Source: Diphasiastrum complanatum (taxonomy: Eukaryota; Streptophyta; Lycopodiopsida; Lycopodiales; Lycopodiaceae). Taken from it: a DNA stretch of 64,000 bases. The stretch is from assembly GCA_029204225.1 (NCBI GenBank), contig CM055093.1, forward strand, positions 29,649,777-29,713,776, given 5' to 3'. The translations under genes were made by a program, and so were the position numbers. Positions 1 to 11,068 of the stretch are shown here, piece by piece. Within the stretch, counting starts at the first letter, position 1. Each line of letters opens with the position of its first letter. The notes below the pieces were generated by a model, which saw nothing but the letters and a program-made list of their open reading frames with translations, made no database searches and was not told the origin of the DNA.

Positions 1-196
1 ATTTTCCAAAACAGTCGGCAAACTACACAATCATAATCCCCTCAATCAGAGCTTTCATCTGATACCCATATTGCCTAAAAGAATTTGAAAAAAAAAATGA
101 TTCTACACGATTCTGGGAAAATCCCAAATCGCGAATCGGAATCGCGATTCTGATCCTGATTCTGAATCGCGATTCAGAATCGCGCTGCAACTATGG
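1..196. mobile_element. Right end of a palindromic-word (hAT-like) non-autonomous element, copy A
   Basis: The segment ends in TGCAACTATG (186-195), the same terminus as the element at 58107-58296. Its core (about 13-76, including gctttcatctgatacccata) is clearly homologous to the core of the element at 56927-57564. Between about 98 and 184 the sequence is built from nine GATTC/GAATC words, often joined as palindromes such as GAATCGCGATTC. The left end lies outside the window, so its target duplication cannot be checked. It has no coding capacity. Assignment to a CA...TG-ended, hAT-like family is inference from the two complete copies. Confidence 0.65.
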
Positions 197-559
197 TACA
201 AATAGAGTTTGAAAAATCAAAACATACCTTAATGTGCAATTAGGTAGCCGGTGTGTATAAAACCCTAGTCATGAACGCTGCCTCAGTATTCCGCATGCCA
301 TTTGACATGTTCTATTTGCCTTGCCTTCGTGGATAGTCACGATGGACAACAAGATCAGAAGATTAGCCACTAGAAAAACCCTGGCACAGGTTACTGTGGT
401 CACCGCAGACAAAGAGTAGGATTTATAGAGGATAGAGAGGCATATCCAGCTCTAATGTAGCAAGGCAGGCCACAGTAGGTCGCAATCAGACTATGGACAG
501 GTCTGAAACATATATCAGAGGGTTGCTACAGAGAAATGAGGTCGCAGACAAAAGCAAAC

Positions 560-800
560 AATGATACCAGGCCACAGGCAGGGCTTTCTGGCCGCCGGCA
601 GGCCTAGAACAAGTCACAGACAGGGCTTTCTGGCTGTAGGCAGGCCTAGAACAGGTCCAGCGAGGGTTTTCTGGCCGCAGGCAGGTGGTACAGGGCTGCA
701 GCAGGGCTTCCTGGCCGTAGCCAGGCCTAGAACAGGTCCAGCGAGGGTCTATGGGCCGTTGACAGGTGGTACAAGGCCGCAGGCAGGGCAAACAGAGGCC
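560..800. repeat. GC-rich minisatellite, roughly 40-bp degenerate units
   Basis: Five to six imperfect units share the words ggcaggcctagaacagg, gggctttctggccg and tccagcgaggg. The repeated words thin out in both flanks (about 300-1100) but the motif gcaggc persists. Open frames run through it on both strands, giving repeated peptides, but this is expected of a stop-poor GC-rich repeat whose unit length keeps frames open. I do not call a gene here. Confidence 0.7.
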
Positions 801-1957
801 ATAGATATTGTAAGTAGTGAGCCGTAGGCGCAGGGAGGCTGTAGGCAAGCACACAGACATTTACCAGGCTGTGGGCAACGAACTAGGGTTGCAATCAATT
901 ATTACGGATCATAGAGGATGCAATTGCAAGGCCAATGATGGAGCACCAGGTCCATCGAGTTGTAGGCAGCACCAATACACTCCAAATCCTCTTAGGAATG
1001 CAGTGTAGGAATCATACTTGTCGTAGGATCAACCTTCTTGTGAGAGCATGATCAACCTTCTTGTGAGAGCATGGTTAATGTGAGAGCATGGTTGTTGCAG
1101 CAAAGAGACTCGGACTATTTGCTCAGTTGATCACTACTAAATGAAATTCTGAATAACATCAACTATACTTGCAATTAACCAGTCATGCAATTACTCCCAA
1201 CCAATTGGAACAAAAATTAACTCTCAAATATTACTTCACGAACAAGTAATTGCAACCCGAAACTCTCCTACTAGCATTCAACCAACCAAACCCTAACGAC
1301 AAAGTTTGGGCAATTTAGGGGCAATTAACGAAATGTGTGGGCCAAGTGGTTACCCAACAGGCCAAACCCAGACAATGATAGGATGTGTTGAGACTGAATC
1401 TATATTTTTCGGTCCTGTTTTTATCCGAAACTTATCTTTCTCGATTTTTTTCTTCTGTGGTTGACTTTTTCGGCATTCATGACTAGGGATCCCACGACAA
1501 CACGGTTTCCCTGAAAAATACATTGAGTGATTATATAATAGTAAAAATGGACTCAGTTCATGGTGAGATTTTAGCACGGTCATACCGGCTATTTTTTACA
1601 ACTGGCCATTTTTTTCAAAAGCCGTAAAATATTTACCTGCCATTTCTAAGTCCGCAAAATTTGCTCTAGCCTCATTTAGGGCGGCTGGGACCCAATTCTA
1701 TGTGGACCGACACTCTTGGCTTGGTCTTACAAAACTTGACCTCAAAATACTTTTGACGGTTTTTTTGAAAAGTCAATTTCTTACTTTTCAACTGTGTCTA
1801 GCCACTTTAGGGGTGGGCTGGGACCCAAACTTAAGGCAAATTTGTGCCGATTTTTCTCTAATAATCGGGCTTCACATGCCAGTTTTTTTCAATTATTGCG
1901 AACTTAAACTTACAATATTAGGCCAATTTCCCGTGTGGAAATATCGGCTAACAAAGA
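801..1957. other. Intergenic, no gene recognised
   Basis: AT-rich sequence with short direct repeats: tgatcaaccttcttgtgagagcatg occurs twice near 1025-1075, and ggctgggacccaa occurs at about 1683 and 1808. No coding similarity is recognised. The end of this stretch may hold the 5' non-coding part of the Helitron-like element that follows. Confidence 0.5.
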
Positions 1958-3178
1958 GCAATTGAGCAAGACGTCTTCAAACATGTCTTAAAATATAGTC
2001 TTGGACCAAACATACCTGGAACTCCATCTTGGCATCGACAAAACTTCAACGATTTACTATCCATGGTGGAATGTTGGGGACTGTCACATTTTTTCCTAAC
2101 CTTGACATCTGATGAAACAACCGATATGCGATGGAATGAAATCCAACACATTGAAAACTTGGTAAAGAAATTTAACAATGAATATGATTGGAGAACTTGT
2201 CCATTAGAATGTTCAATGTTGTTTGTGGCAAGGTTAGACCAATTCATGAAAAACTATTTACTATCATCCAAACCACTTCTTGGAAATGTCCAACATTACG
2301 TGATTAGGTATGAGTTTCAAAATTGAGGCTCTGTACATGCACATATTATTCTTTGGATAAATGAAAATGAAGTAGATCAAATAGCTAATGAGATAGTGGC
2401 ATGTATACCAGCTATATTTGACAAAACTTCAAGAAAATTCATAGAACCGATTGAGACTCATAGAAAATAACTGTATCAGCTTGTGCAACGAAAACAAATA
2501 CATTGTTGTAGAAAGTCATGCACTTTATATTTATCAAAAAACAAAAAAGTAGGTTGCAAGTATGGATTTCCATATTCTTCTTCAACAATATATGAAACAC
2601 ACATTACTCCAGATAATCAAAGATGGACATACTATCGTCCACGATATGAAGATAGGAATGTTGTTCCATATCACCCAAGCATTCTACTTTTGTGGAAAGC
2701 ACACATGAATTTACAGAGAATCACAAACACAAATTGGTCATACTATCTTCTAAAATATGCAATGAAATCTGAACCAATGGGTCATATGAATCTCGATACA
2801 AAAGATGCAAAACGTATTGGCCTAAATCATGTCGATCCCAATATGTTGAAAGTAATTACAGCATCAATACTCACAAAACCGGTATCTCTATCTGAAGCAG
2901 CATTTTGTTGTCTTCAAATACCCATTGTAAAAAGGAGTGAATCAGTTCATTACAAAGACTCATCATTGCCTCAACTACGAAAAAAGATGGTTGGTTACAA
3001 CAATATTGTACTATTACACCCCATTCATATTTACGTATGACGACAAACAACCTTGGAAGACCTCACGTTCTATGAATATTGGAAAAAGTAAACTGTTAAA
3101 AAATTTCCGACATGCAAAACCAAACCTGACAATATTGACCAACTTGGAAATTCGGTTTCTTAAATTGATCGACTAGTA
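1958..3178 (+). pseudogene. Helitron-like Rep (HUH) domain, decayed
   Basis: The conceptual protein follows the Helitron_like_N layout. An N-terminal block (GTPSWHRQNFNDLLSM, then a hydrophobic FFLTLTS stretch) leads to the HUH motif VHAHIILW at about 2333, a cysteine/Gly-Phe-Pro block (VGCKYGFPY, about 2547-2573) and the tyrosine motif YYLLKYAMKSEP (about 2740-2775). In Helitrons this domain nicks and rejoins single-stranded DNA in rolling-circle transposition. The frame is broken: a TGA at 2324-2326 sits exactly where this family normally has Arg just before the HUH motif, a TAA lies near 2468, and the frame shifts near 3030. The TGA is what deamination of CGA would give. It is not functional as it stands. 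Confidence 0.85.
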
Positions 3179-3445
3179 CGATTTACAAATTTTCATCCAG
3201 CTCATCAAATAGAAGGTTTTTTCTTCAATATCATTTTGAAAAAAATTCACTTTCAAAATGAAAAAGAACTTATAAATGAAACCAACACTCAACGATCATA
3301 TTTTGTTGAATGTGTCTTGAGAAATATTATCAATTCTGAAGAAGACATCAAAAATTATATAGCTGAATATACGAATAGACAATTAATTGATCATGAACAA
3401 AGACAACAAATTGTAAACATATTGCTCCAAAAAAAAAACACTTGA
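3179..3445 (+). pseudogene. Helitron-like Rep-to-helicase linker region
   Basis: In the same strand and layout as the Rep/helicase element, this stretch encodes FFFNIILKKIHFQNEKELI and a charged helical segment ending at 3445. Helitron-like proteins of this group have a region with a hydrophobic stretch followed by basic and acidic residues between the Rep domain and Pif1 helicase. The reading frame is open from 3236 to 3445, then a run of adenines (about 3428-3438) is followed by a stop; the helicase restarts in another frame at 3456. Slippage in the A run is a likely cause of the frameshift. Similarity outside the general layout is weak. Confidence 0.6.
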
Positions 3446-3455
3446 AGGTGAAATA

Positions 3456-4841
3456 TTGACAAATGATGAAGATCACATGAAACCTTTAGTTTTGGATTCT
3501 GATACCATTCAAACTTTACAATTGGAGCACGAATTTGAACTATTAAAAACATCTAACTTGACACAAGAACAAACACATGTCTATAACATGTTGACAATAC
3601 AAACATCTGGAATTTTCATCATTTCAGGAACTCCTGGTAGCGAAAAAACAATGTTTATAAAATATCTAGCATATAAATTTTGTTGCATAGATAGAAATGT
3701 GTTGCTATCAGCAACAACTGGAGCTGCAGCAGCAAGACTTAGCAACACTGCAATGACTGTGCACAATTCTCCATTCCTATAAAGAATCTCTATGTTCAAA
3801 ATTTAAGTCCTACAGACTTCCCCTATAAATTGATAGCCGATGCTGAACTTATCATAATTGATGAGATGTCGATGATGACATCCCACACTTTGCAATTGGT
3901 TGTGCATCAAATAAATCAAGTGAAGAACAATCCTCAAAATAACCCTTTCAAAAATCTCATTCTATTACTAGTTGGAGACCATGCACAATTACCTGCAATA
4001 TGTCAACATAGACAAGAATCCTTTTGTTGGCCATGTCATATATGTTCTTCTCCATATTGGAAAAACGCATTTCAATTTCACATATTTAGTGAGACATTCT
4101 GAAGATCCTATATATTTAGAATTTTTGAACATCATACGAAGTAGACAACCAACAATGAATGAAATACATAATGTGTTTTATGATAGAATAATAATCGAGA
4201 GACTAGCTTTTGAAATGATAGATGACAATATTTCAATCATTTGTACACATCGTGAAGATGTTATAAAATTCAATGAATATGCGCTAGAAAAACTTTATGA
4301 TACCTCTCAAATAATCACAACCACAATAAAAAGTAATGCATCACACGTGCCCGAAATGCCAAGTTGGTTGATGGAAGAAAAATTCCATCAAATACCAAAA
4401 TTAGCCATTGGTGCAAAGGTGATGCTACTTTCCAACATGGATATAACTAAAGGAGCTGTAAATGGAGCGGTAGGAACAATTATGGATCTAATTTTCAAAG
4501 AACAATTAGCGAAAATCAAGTCAATAAAAGTGAAAATTGAAAATATGAATAGACACATTCTTGTGACTAGGTCAAATTTTGCAAAAATAAGATACAATAC
4601 ACATATCTACTACAAGTCAACATTTCCTCTCCCTCTAGCGTATGCAATGACAGCTCACAAATCCCAAGGGATGACAATAAAAAATACAACAATCTTAAAC
4701 ATAAAAAAAAACTTATACCCTGCATTAACATATGTCATGCTCTCAAGAGTAACAAAAAGGAAAGATATTTTCATCATAAATGAAATTACTCCGTTACATT
4801 TTCAACCTATTCCACTTCCAAAATACACACAATGTTCTTGA
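3456..4841 (+). pseudogene. Pif1-like helicase domain of the Helitron-like element
   Basis: This is a superfamily 1B Pif1-type helicase, which unwinds DNA during Helitron transposition. Visible motifs in order are: Walker A region ISGTPGSEKT (about 3625-3655), an AATTGAAA-like block (motif Ia), Walker B LIIIDEMSMMT (about 3847-3880), the GDHAQLPAI glutamine motif (about 3973-4000), a VNGAVGTI block (about 4455), HKSQGMTI (about 4650-4675) and the C-terminal YVMLSRVTKRKD (about 4730-4765). Three overlapping frames are needed (3456-3782, 3830-4102, 3972-4841), so at least two indels interrupt it. The Walker A loop reads GSEKT where GxGKT is expected, so the ATP-binding glycine is replaced by Glu. 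It is downstream of the Rep part and belongs to the same element. Confidence 0.9.
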
Positions 4842-5059
4842 TGAATATAATATAAAAATCATTTTTGCAGAATAAGCTGATCATCAATTCACAAAATGTC
4901 GACAACAATTGAGGTACTATCTCCTTATTTGTAAATTTTATTTGCATGAATTTAAACAAAGTTGATTAAATCAAAAGATTTTTTTTCTTTAATCAAATGT
5001 TTATTATAAAACTTATCTAACTTGACAAATCATAATTTCCATAATTTTACAAAAAATAG

Positions 5060-5846
5060 CTATTCAAAAAACTAAAAGAAGAAGCAACAACTATAAACAC
5101 CGCAACAACGACAACAACGACATATCCATCAACAAAACAAATGTTCCTCATGAATACATGTGGAATAGGACCTGAGGAATACATGAACGATTATAGAACA
5201 AGATACTTGCTATCATTACTTATCGATGAGAAAAAAAAATGCACGGGATAAATTTCAAAGTACTAATAATGGTTGACCAATTGAAGGTAACTATCTATAA
5301 AACAAGAATATTTAGTATTTTGATATCCTTTTCTTTTTAGTAATCAATACCCATATTTTATTGTATAAACAATCACTTACAATTACTTTTTGCAGGATTT
5401 CTTATCCATTTATTCAAAAATTTCAAATCACTATTCCCGAAACAGTACACAGGAATTCTACAACAATTTGTTATTTTGAATCAAATGTAAACAAATCCTA
5501 CTACACAGTGAGAAATTTGTATTTTGGATACAACATTCCAATCAATGATTGGAATGAAATGACTCGTGCACAATCTGACGGCAATTGCAACTGATTTGGA
5601 TAAACACTTTGGTCACATTGATCAATGTGGAAACAAATTGACAAATGGACCAATCACATTTTCTTTTGTAAGACAAATGGTCAATCCTACAATAGCACAT
5701 CTATTTGAATTTCATCCTCAAATAGAAGAACATAAGGTATAACAAACATTTTTTTATATATTTCTATTATGAAATATGAAAATAATTTTCAACACGATTT
5801 TCAGTCTATCACAGAAGAAGATGTAGCATCAACAAGTGCTACAAAG
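5060..5846 (+). other. Exon-like accessory coding debris between helicase and GIY-YIG domain
   Basis: Several stretches look like exons of an unidentified protein. About 5066-5286 is largely open and is followed by a gtaact donor. About 5396-5736 starts after tttttgcag and ends CATAAG before gtataac. A 42-bp phase-0 exon lies at 5805-5846, after ttttcag and before gtatat. The 5805-5846 exon and the next segment read SITEEDVASTSATK, then ENTPPPKRARR, an acidic patch followed by a basic NLS-like patch. Frame changes inside the second segment show decay. I do not recognise the family; it could be an accessory gene of the Helitron-like element or captured host exons. Confidence 0.4.
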
Positions 5847-5938
5847 GTATATCAAACTCTGCTTATCTATTACATTTTTGAAAGTTTAACTATGCAAATC
5901 TACAAAAAGATACATTAGATATATTGTTTGAATGTAGG

Positions 5939-6240
5939 AAAACACACCTCCACCAAAAAGAGCACGAAGAACATTCACATCTACAAATCAAAATGCATCA
6001 AAAACAAAAAAGTTTACATTGGACAAACAACATCACTGACGAAAAGATATCACCAACACTGTGAAAACCCTCCTTCAAAAATGTTGGCAGATGCATCTCT
6101 ATATGCTCCTTTTAAAAATAATTTTATTATATCTACAATTTGTACTACTTGTGACAAAAAGATTGCATATTAATTTAGAATCATTCTACATAGATCTATT
6201 CGCTTCATGTGGCTCAAATGGTTATAACATATTTAAAAAA
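5939..6240 (+). pseudogene. GIY-YIG endonuclease domain, frameshifted
   Basis: From about 5970 the frame reads IHIYKSKCIKNKKVYIGQTT, with the IY and YIG halves of the GIY-YIG signature. It is followed by the basic SLTKRYHQH helix carrying the conserved Arg and by NPPSKMLADASLYAPFKNNF. The catalytic-Glu segment (LESFYIDLF) and the closing NGYNIF are present but in a different frame, entered near 6170 where the first frame meets TAA. GIY-YIG domains cut DNA with a single catalytic Glu. The preceding segment (5939-5970, NLS-like KRARR) is offset by one base from the nuclease frame, so a fusion protein may once have existed. It lies in the same orientation about 1.1 kb after the Pif1 helicase. 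The family match is by motif reading only. Confidence 0.72.
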
Positions 6241-7029
6241 AAACCCAAGCAATTCCAAAAAATATTGGTACTTGAAAAGACGTCATTATATATAAATATA
6301 ATAAAGTTAGTTGTCAACTATAAACAGTTAAAATATGTTTTGATTTATCATCTATGATTCAATGATTCCCAATTATCATAGACACCAAGACATGAAACAT
6401 TGTAATGATGTTATATATTCCTTGCAAGTTATATCATTTTAAAATTGGATGAAGTTCCAAGAACAAAATACATGTTCAATGCATTATAGGACATTACAAA
6501 GTTGAAGTCGTCAACACACAAATGACGTGTCTATGAGGCTGGCCTTCATTTCTAGTTATGATCATAAGCCATAATGGCTATTTTTCACAAACTAATGCAC
6601 TTCAAAAATTCAAGAGCACACCTCGAAGGATCCCTTTACTTATTCTAGAAATGTCACTAGGTCAATGGGTTTTTTTTTGGTGCAGGTTAGTGATGACAAT
6701 ATGTTGTGAACGTTCTCTATTTTTTATCATTATTATAAAGATATAAATCCATTCTTTCTAGATTTATTATTAGAAAATCACTTTAAGTGTTTTCACTTTT
6801 TGAAGTTAATTTATATTTTTATAGTTATGTAGTTTACATTTTATATCAAGAAATTGAGATTTATTGCTATGGCTAATTTTTATTGCTTGTAGTTTCATTG
6901 CCAATGGTGTGTTGAATTTAGTTAATTAAAATTTTTAATGGTATTTGTACTTGTTTTCTACTTACTTTATTTATTTATTTGTTCTAAATAAATATATTTC
7001 AAGCTTTATGACATATTTGGCTAGTGATA
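6241..7029. other. AT-rich non-coding stretch, possible 3' end of the Helitron-like element
   Basis: No gene is seen. A CTAGT (CTRRT-type) lies near 6552, preceded by a small inverted repeat CGTCA...TGACG near 6508-6530. This loosely resembles a Helitron 3' end, but the spacing is longer than usual and the motif is too short to be decisive. Confidence 0.25.
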
Positions 7030-7545
7030 GAGTCCAAGTGAAAGCCTCACATTAAAAGCTATCACAATGCATAACACTATGTTCACCTTCTCACTTAAGG
7101 GGGAGAGAAGGATGCAAGAATACGTGTGAAGCTAACATGTGTGCAAATCTGAAACTAATCACCATCAGAATGTATAACACTATGCTCAACCTCTCACTTT
7201 ACATAGGGATAGATGATTAGGCTAAGAGGTAACATGTGTGCAAAATTCAAATTAATAGGTATCACAATGCATAACACTATGCTCACTCACCCTCTATTAT
7301 TCTCTCGCTATACATAGGGATAGATGATTAGGCTAAGAGGTAACATGTGTGCGAAATTCAAATTAAAAGGTATCACAATGCATAACACTATGCTCACTCA
7401 CCCTCTATTATTCTCTCACTATACATAGGGATAGATGATTAGGCTAAGAGGTAACATGTGTGCAAAATTCAAATTAATAGGTATCACAATGCATAACACT
7501 ATGTTCACTCACCCTCTATTATTCTCTCACTTTAAGGATGAAGAG
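7030..7545. repeat. Tandem repeat, about five units of 100-111 bp
   Basis: The landmark atcacaatgcataacactatg recurs at about 7061, 7164 (diverged), 7262, 7372 and 7483. The last three units are nearly identical and are spaced 110-111 bp; the first two are shorter and more diverged. Each unit contains catagggatagatgattagg and gtaacatgtgtgc. This is a satellite-like direct repeat with no coding content. Confidence 0.85.
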
Positions 7546-9473
7546 AGGGATGCAAGATTAGGTGCAAGCATGTGACTACCAAAGTGCATCTAGCTCAATC
7601 CCTAAATACTACTTAATAATTTATCACAAAATGACTTAGGGGCAAACCCCACGTACACCTTAGCGATTTTCAAGTAGTGCTAATTGAGAAGTGCACTCAT
7701 GCCCCACTTACAATTTACTCACAAGTTTACTAATTGATTGGGTTAGCTCTAAGTTGCGCTAAATTATTTTGTGCTCTTGCTTTTTTAACCGTTGATTTAC
7801 CCCTACATTAGGCTAACTTGTGATTTAGTTAATGCCGACTCCAATTGCCAATGGATAGCCAATAGAAACACTCACTTCACCCTTCTACCAACAAACTTGC
7901 TCTCCTCCCATCAATGCCTCCTTGTGCTACTACACCTCCGTGCCTCCTTGTGCTACTTAGTGTGAGCAAAACACCTTTGTTACAACGAACATAACTCAGA
8001 CAAATAAGTGTAGGTGGGGCAGCAAGCATGCCAATGGACTAATATAAATTTAGATGGTATTTAATTAGCTTGTACCCTTAGACTTATGAAGCACCTCATT
8101 ATTTATTCAATGTAGGACTGCTTCCTATTGGTACTCTTGTGGCGCCTATTTCTCAAACCTTTGAAAATTTGAGGCGAGCCAAACGTTTGAGTCGATCTTC
8201 ACGCTCTGCAGCGATCCATCTGATTGGATGCACTCGCGGAAATGGTTGGTTCTTGTTTTTTCGCTTAACATTATGAAAGCTCTGTATCATATTCATGTTT
8301 CAGTTTGTAACGATCTTCATGAATCGAAATCACAACAACTTATTTGATGTGCTATGTATGAAAAGCTTTTATCCTTCTACTTTTTCCAACCACTTCTGTA
8401 TATATTACCGCTTTTTTATGAATGCTTATGGTATCTGCAATGTTTCAGTAATTAGATATCATCCACATCCAGGTTCTTCATGAATCTATTGATATGAGAT
8501 GCTTTTATCCTTCTACTTTCAATCTCTGTTAGGTTTATTAGAGTTCTTTATGAATGCTTACAGAAGCTGCATTTATCAGGAATTTATAATCTCCAAGTTG
8601 AGAACAGGCACTATATATTATCCATATCCAGTTTCTTCCTTCGTGAGATAAGTTCTAAATGGAGCATTTATTTTAAGAGGAGTCAAAGATGACTTTTGCC
8701 AGATCCTGATAAATCAGTGCAACTATCTGGTGTAAAACAAGTTTCAGTTCGTTAGTGATAGTTTTACTTGAAAAATTTAGATACGTATTGAAGCCTCAAG
8801 GTCAGCCAAGTTCTTTTTGGGTGCCTGGCACTTTGCTTGCGGCCATATAAAATGTGACAGCAGTGACATCAACTTCGCAGTTGGAATGCTAAAATGGATG
8901 TAAAAATAGCCGCATAGTTAATCGAGCTCAGTCTAGCTATAGTTCGACATGTTACTGCTTATTGAAGATTTGCTCCAAACTCTATAAATGGAAGCGTATG
9001 ACATGTACATGTCTGTAAGCGCTGGTTTTCTCGCACCCACGAGTTTCCATAATCGAAATTCTGACATTTTTCAAATTTCTTAGACGAAATGTTCCAGGCC
9101 TGATTTATACAATCTTGTGAAGATGGAAATTCTATGAAAGCCATTCAGTAAGGTCTATGATATCCAAGAACGTACTTAAAGCTTTCAATCACAAGGGAAA
9201 GCTCCAGAAGAATATGTAACTACTGGCTTGTCTATGCCTTGCATAGACATGCTAGCTAAACTCGTCGAAATTGATGGAACAGCAGCATTGATTCAACATT
9301 AATCTCATTCTTATGAGGATTAAAATTTTTTGTAGTCGTTTCAACAAACATGCGCTATACATAGACATCGCGAATAACGAAGTCGCAATGGCACGGATGT
9401 TCTTTCAACTGATGCAGAACTGCTGGTAGTTTTTATTTGCCGCGTATGGCTTACGATCTTTGGTTATTGACAG
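7546..9473. other. Upstream region of MND1; first (ATG) exon not certain
   Basis: The first recognisable MND1 coding exon begins at 9474 just after ttattgacag, and an in-frame TGA lies at 9468-9470. The start codon must therefore be in an earlier exon that ends ATG|GT, because the family begins with Met directly before Ser-Lys-Lys. One candidate is ATG at 8242-8244 followed by gttggt, but it has no independent support. The rest of this stretch shows no other gene. Confidence 0.4.
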
Positions 9474-11022
9474 TCAAAGAAGCGAGGATTATCTTTACAG
9501 GAGAAGCGTGAGCAGATTTTACAAATTTTCTATGAGAGCCAGGATTTTTTTCTTGTGAGTTCTTCCAAACTACAATTGATTTGTGCCCAGCTTGTTGCAT
9601 TTTTCTGAAGTCAGTTTTCATCTGTGCTGTATAAAATCTTTTTGCATTACGTCGAAGGGGAAGTGGTAAATCTATCATGCTGGTGTTAATGTAAGAATAA
9701 CAACGCTTTCGGAGTTCTTGTGTGCGTCCAAGTTGAGTGAGGTTAAATTTTCCTAAATAATGGTCAAAATGTCTGACTACTTTTCTCATCAACAAGCTGC
9801 GTGAGCTGGAAAAGCTTGGGCCCAGAAAAGGTGTTATAAGCCAGACAGTCAAAGATGTTGTGCAGAGCCTGGTAGACGATGATCTGGTGTTCAAGGACAA
9901 AATTGGTACCTCGGTAAGAAAGTGCCGATCAATTTGCATGATTTAGCTAAATATACCCATGTCTGTACATACGTACGTCGTATATCATCCCAAATTGTGC
10001 CTTACTTCTTGGTTTAAAAATAGGACTTTTAAAATTTAGTGAAAGGTTTCTAATTGTTTCAACCGCAAGCTTGTACATTCATTCCAGCGTGCAGCTATGA
10101 AGAAAAGTAGTTAACATACTTGAGCATGTCTCTCAAGGACAATTCCATTTCACTCTCCTTCATTTCAAAGACAATTCTGTTTATACGCCTTTCAAGTAAC
10201 CTCTTTTCAATGCTGCAGTGCAACTTAGAAAGGTCATTCACTTTTAGTGGCAGAAGTAAACCTGTATGCTAGTGGGTAGTGTCTCATGCCTCCTACTACC
10301 GTAGTTCGACCCTATTTACCCAAATGAGCAAGTATACTGTTGTAAATGCTCTGCAAGAATGAGTATTACTATGCAGAACAAACTCTTACTTGGTTGTTTA
10401 ACTTTTTACGTGAGAAACCACAGTACTGGCTTATGAAGTCAATTCATTTTTTTCTTCGAAAAGTGGGCACAAAATTTGCTTGGAAGGTTGAAAGCTAGAA
10501 TTAAGACTTAAAAATTCAAAATAAAATTTGAGAGCATGGGGCTGATACACTCTAGAATTTCGTTGTATTAGTTTGTAAATTTCTACAATCATGATCCAAA
10601 ATTCCAAATATTGTTAGGGCTAGTCATCTACCTCACATGACCTTGGTTAGATTGATTAGCAAAGGGCCAACCAATAGTTTGACATGCCACTAACCAATAA
10701 CTTGATCTTAGTTTGTACATCCAACCCTACCCTATCACAAGTAGCACTTTGGCGAGTCTTTCTAGCTAGTTGTTAGAGATGTAGATGACAGATGACCATC
10801 CATGGGCCTGATTGTGAATGGCATGGCTATTCGAACCATGACCAGTGCAAGTATGCAATCAACCGCAAGTTGATCATTGAGCCATGTCACACATAGTGGT
10901 GGTCATCAGTAAATTTGGGTTAAAGACAATAGGATCTTTTGATGACTTGATCAACCCACTAAAGGTGGTGTGCATTGTGACCCGTGGCTCGACTTGTCAA
11001 CCAACTTCTCTAACAGTTGCAC

Positions 11023-11068
<46 letters not shown>

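Noticed and set aside
486-860. Cysteine-rich 124-residue minus-strand frame with internal repeats
   Set aside because: It is the complement of a minisatellite that is open in several frames; no signal peptide, splice sites or known family.
6500-6556. Helitron 3' terminus (hairpin plus CTAGT)
   Set aside because: The hairpin has only five pairs and the spacing to CTAGT is too long; listed only as a weak possibility.
7030-7545. CRISPR-like array
   Set aside because: The units are contiguous ~110-bp direct repeats without unique spacers, and the context is a plant nuclear genome.
9446-9474. ATG at 9446 as start of MND1
   Set aside because: It is out of frame with the first recognised exon, and an in-frame TGA lies at 9468-9470, so an upstream exon is required.
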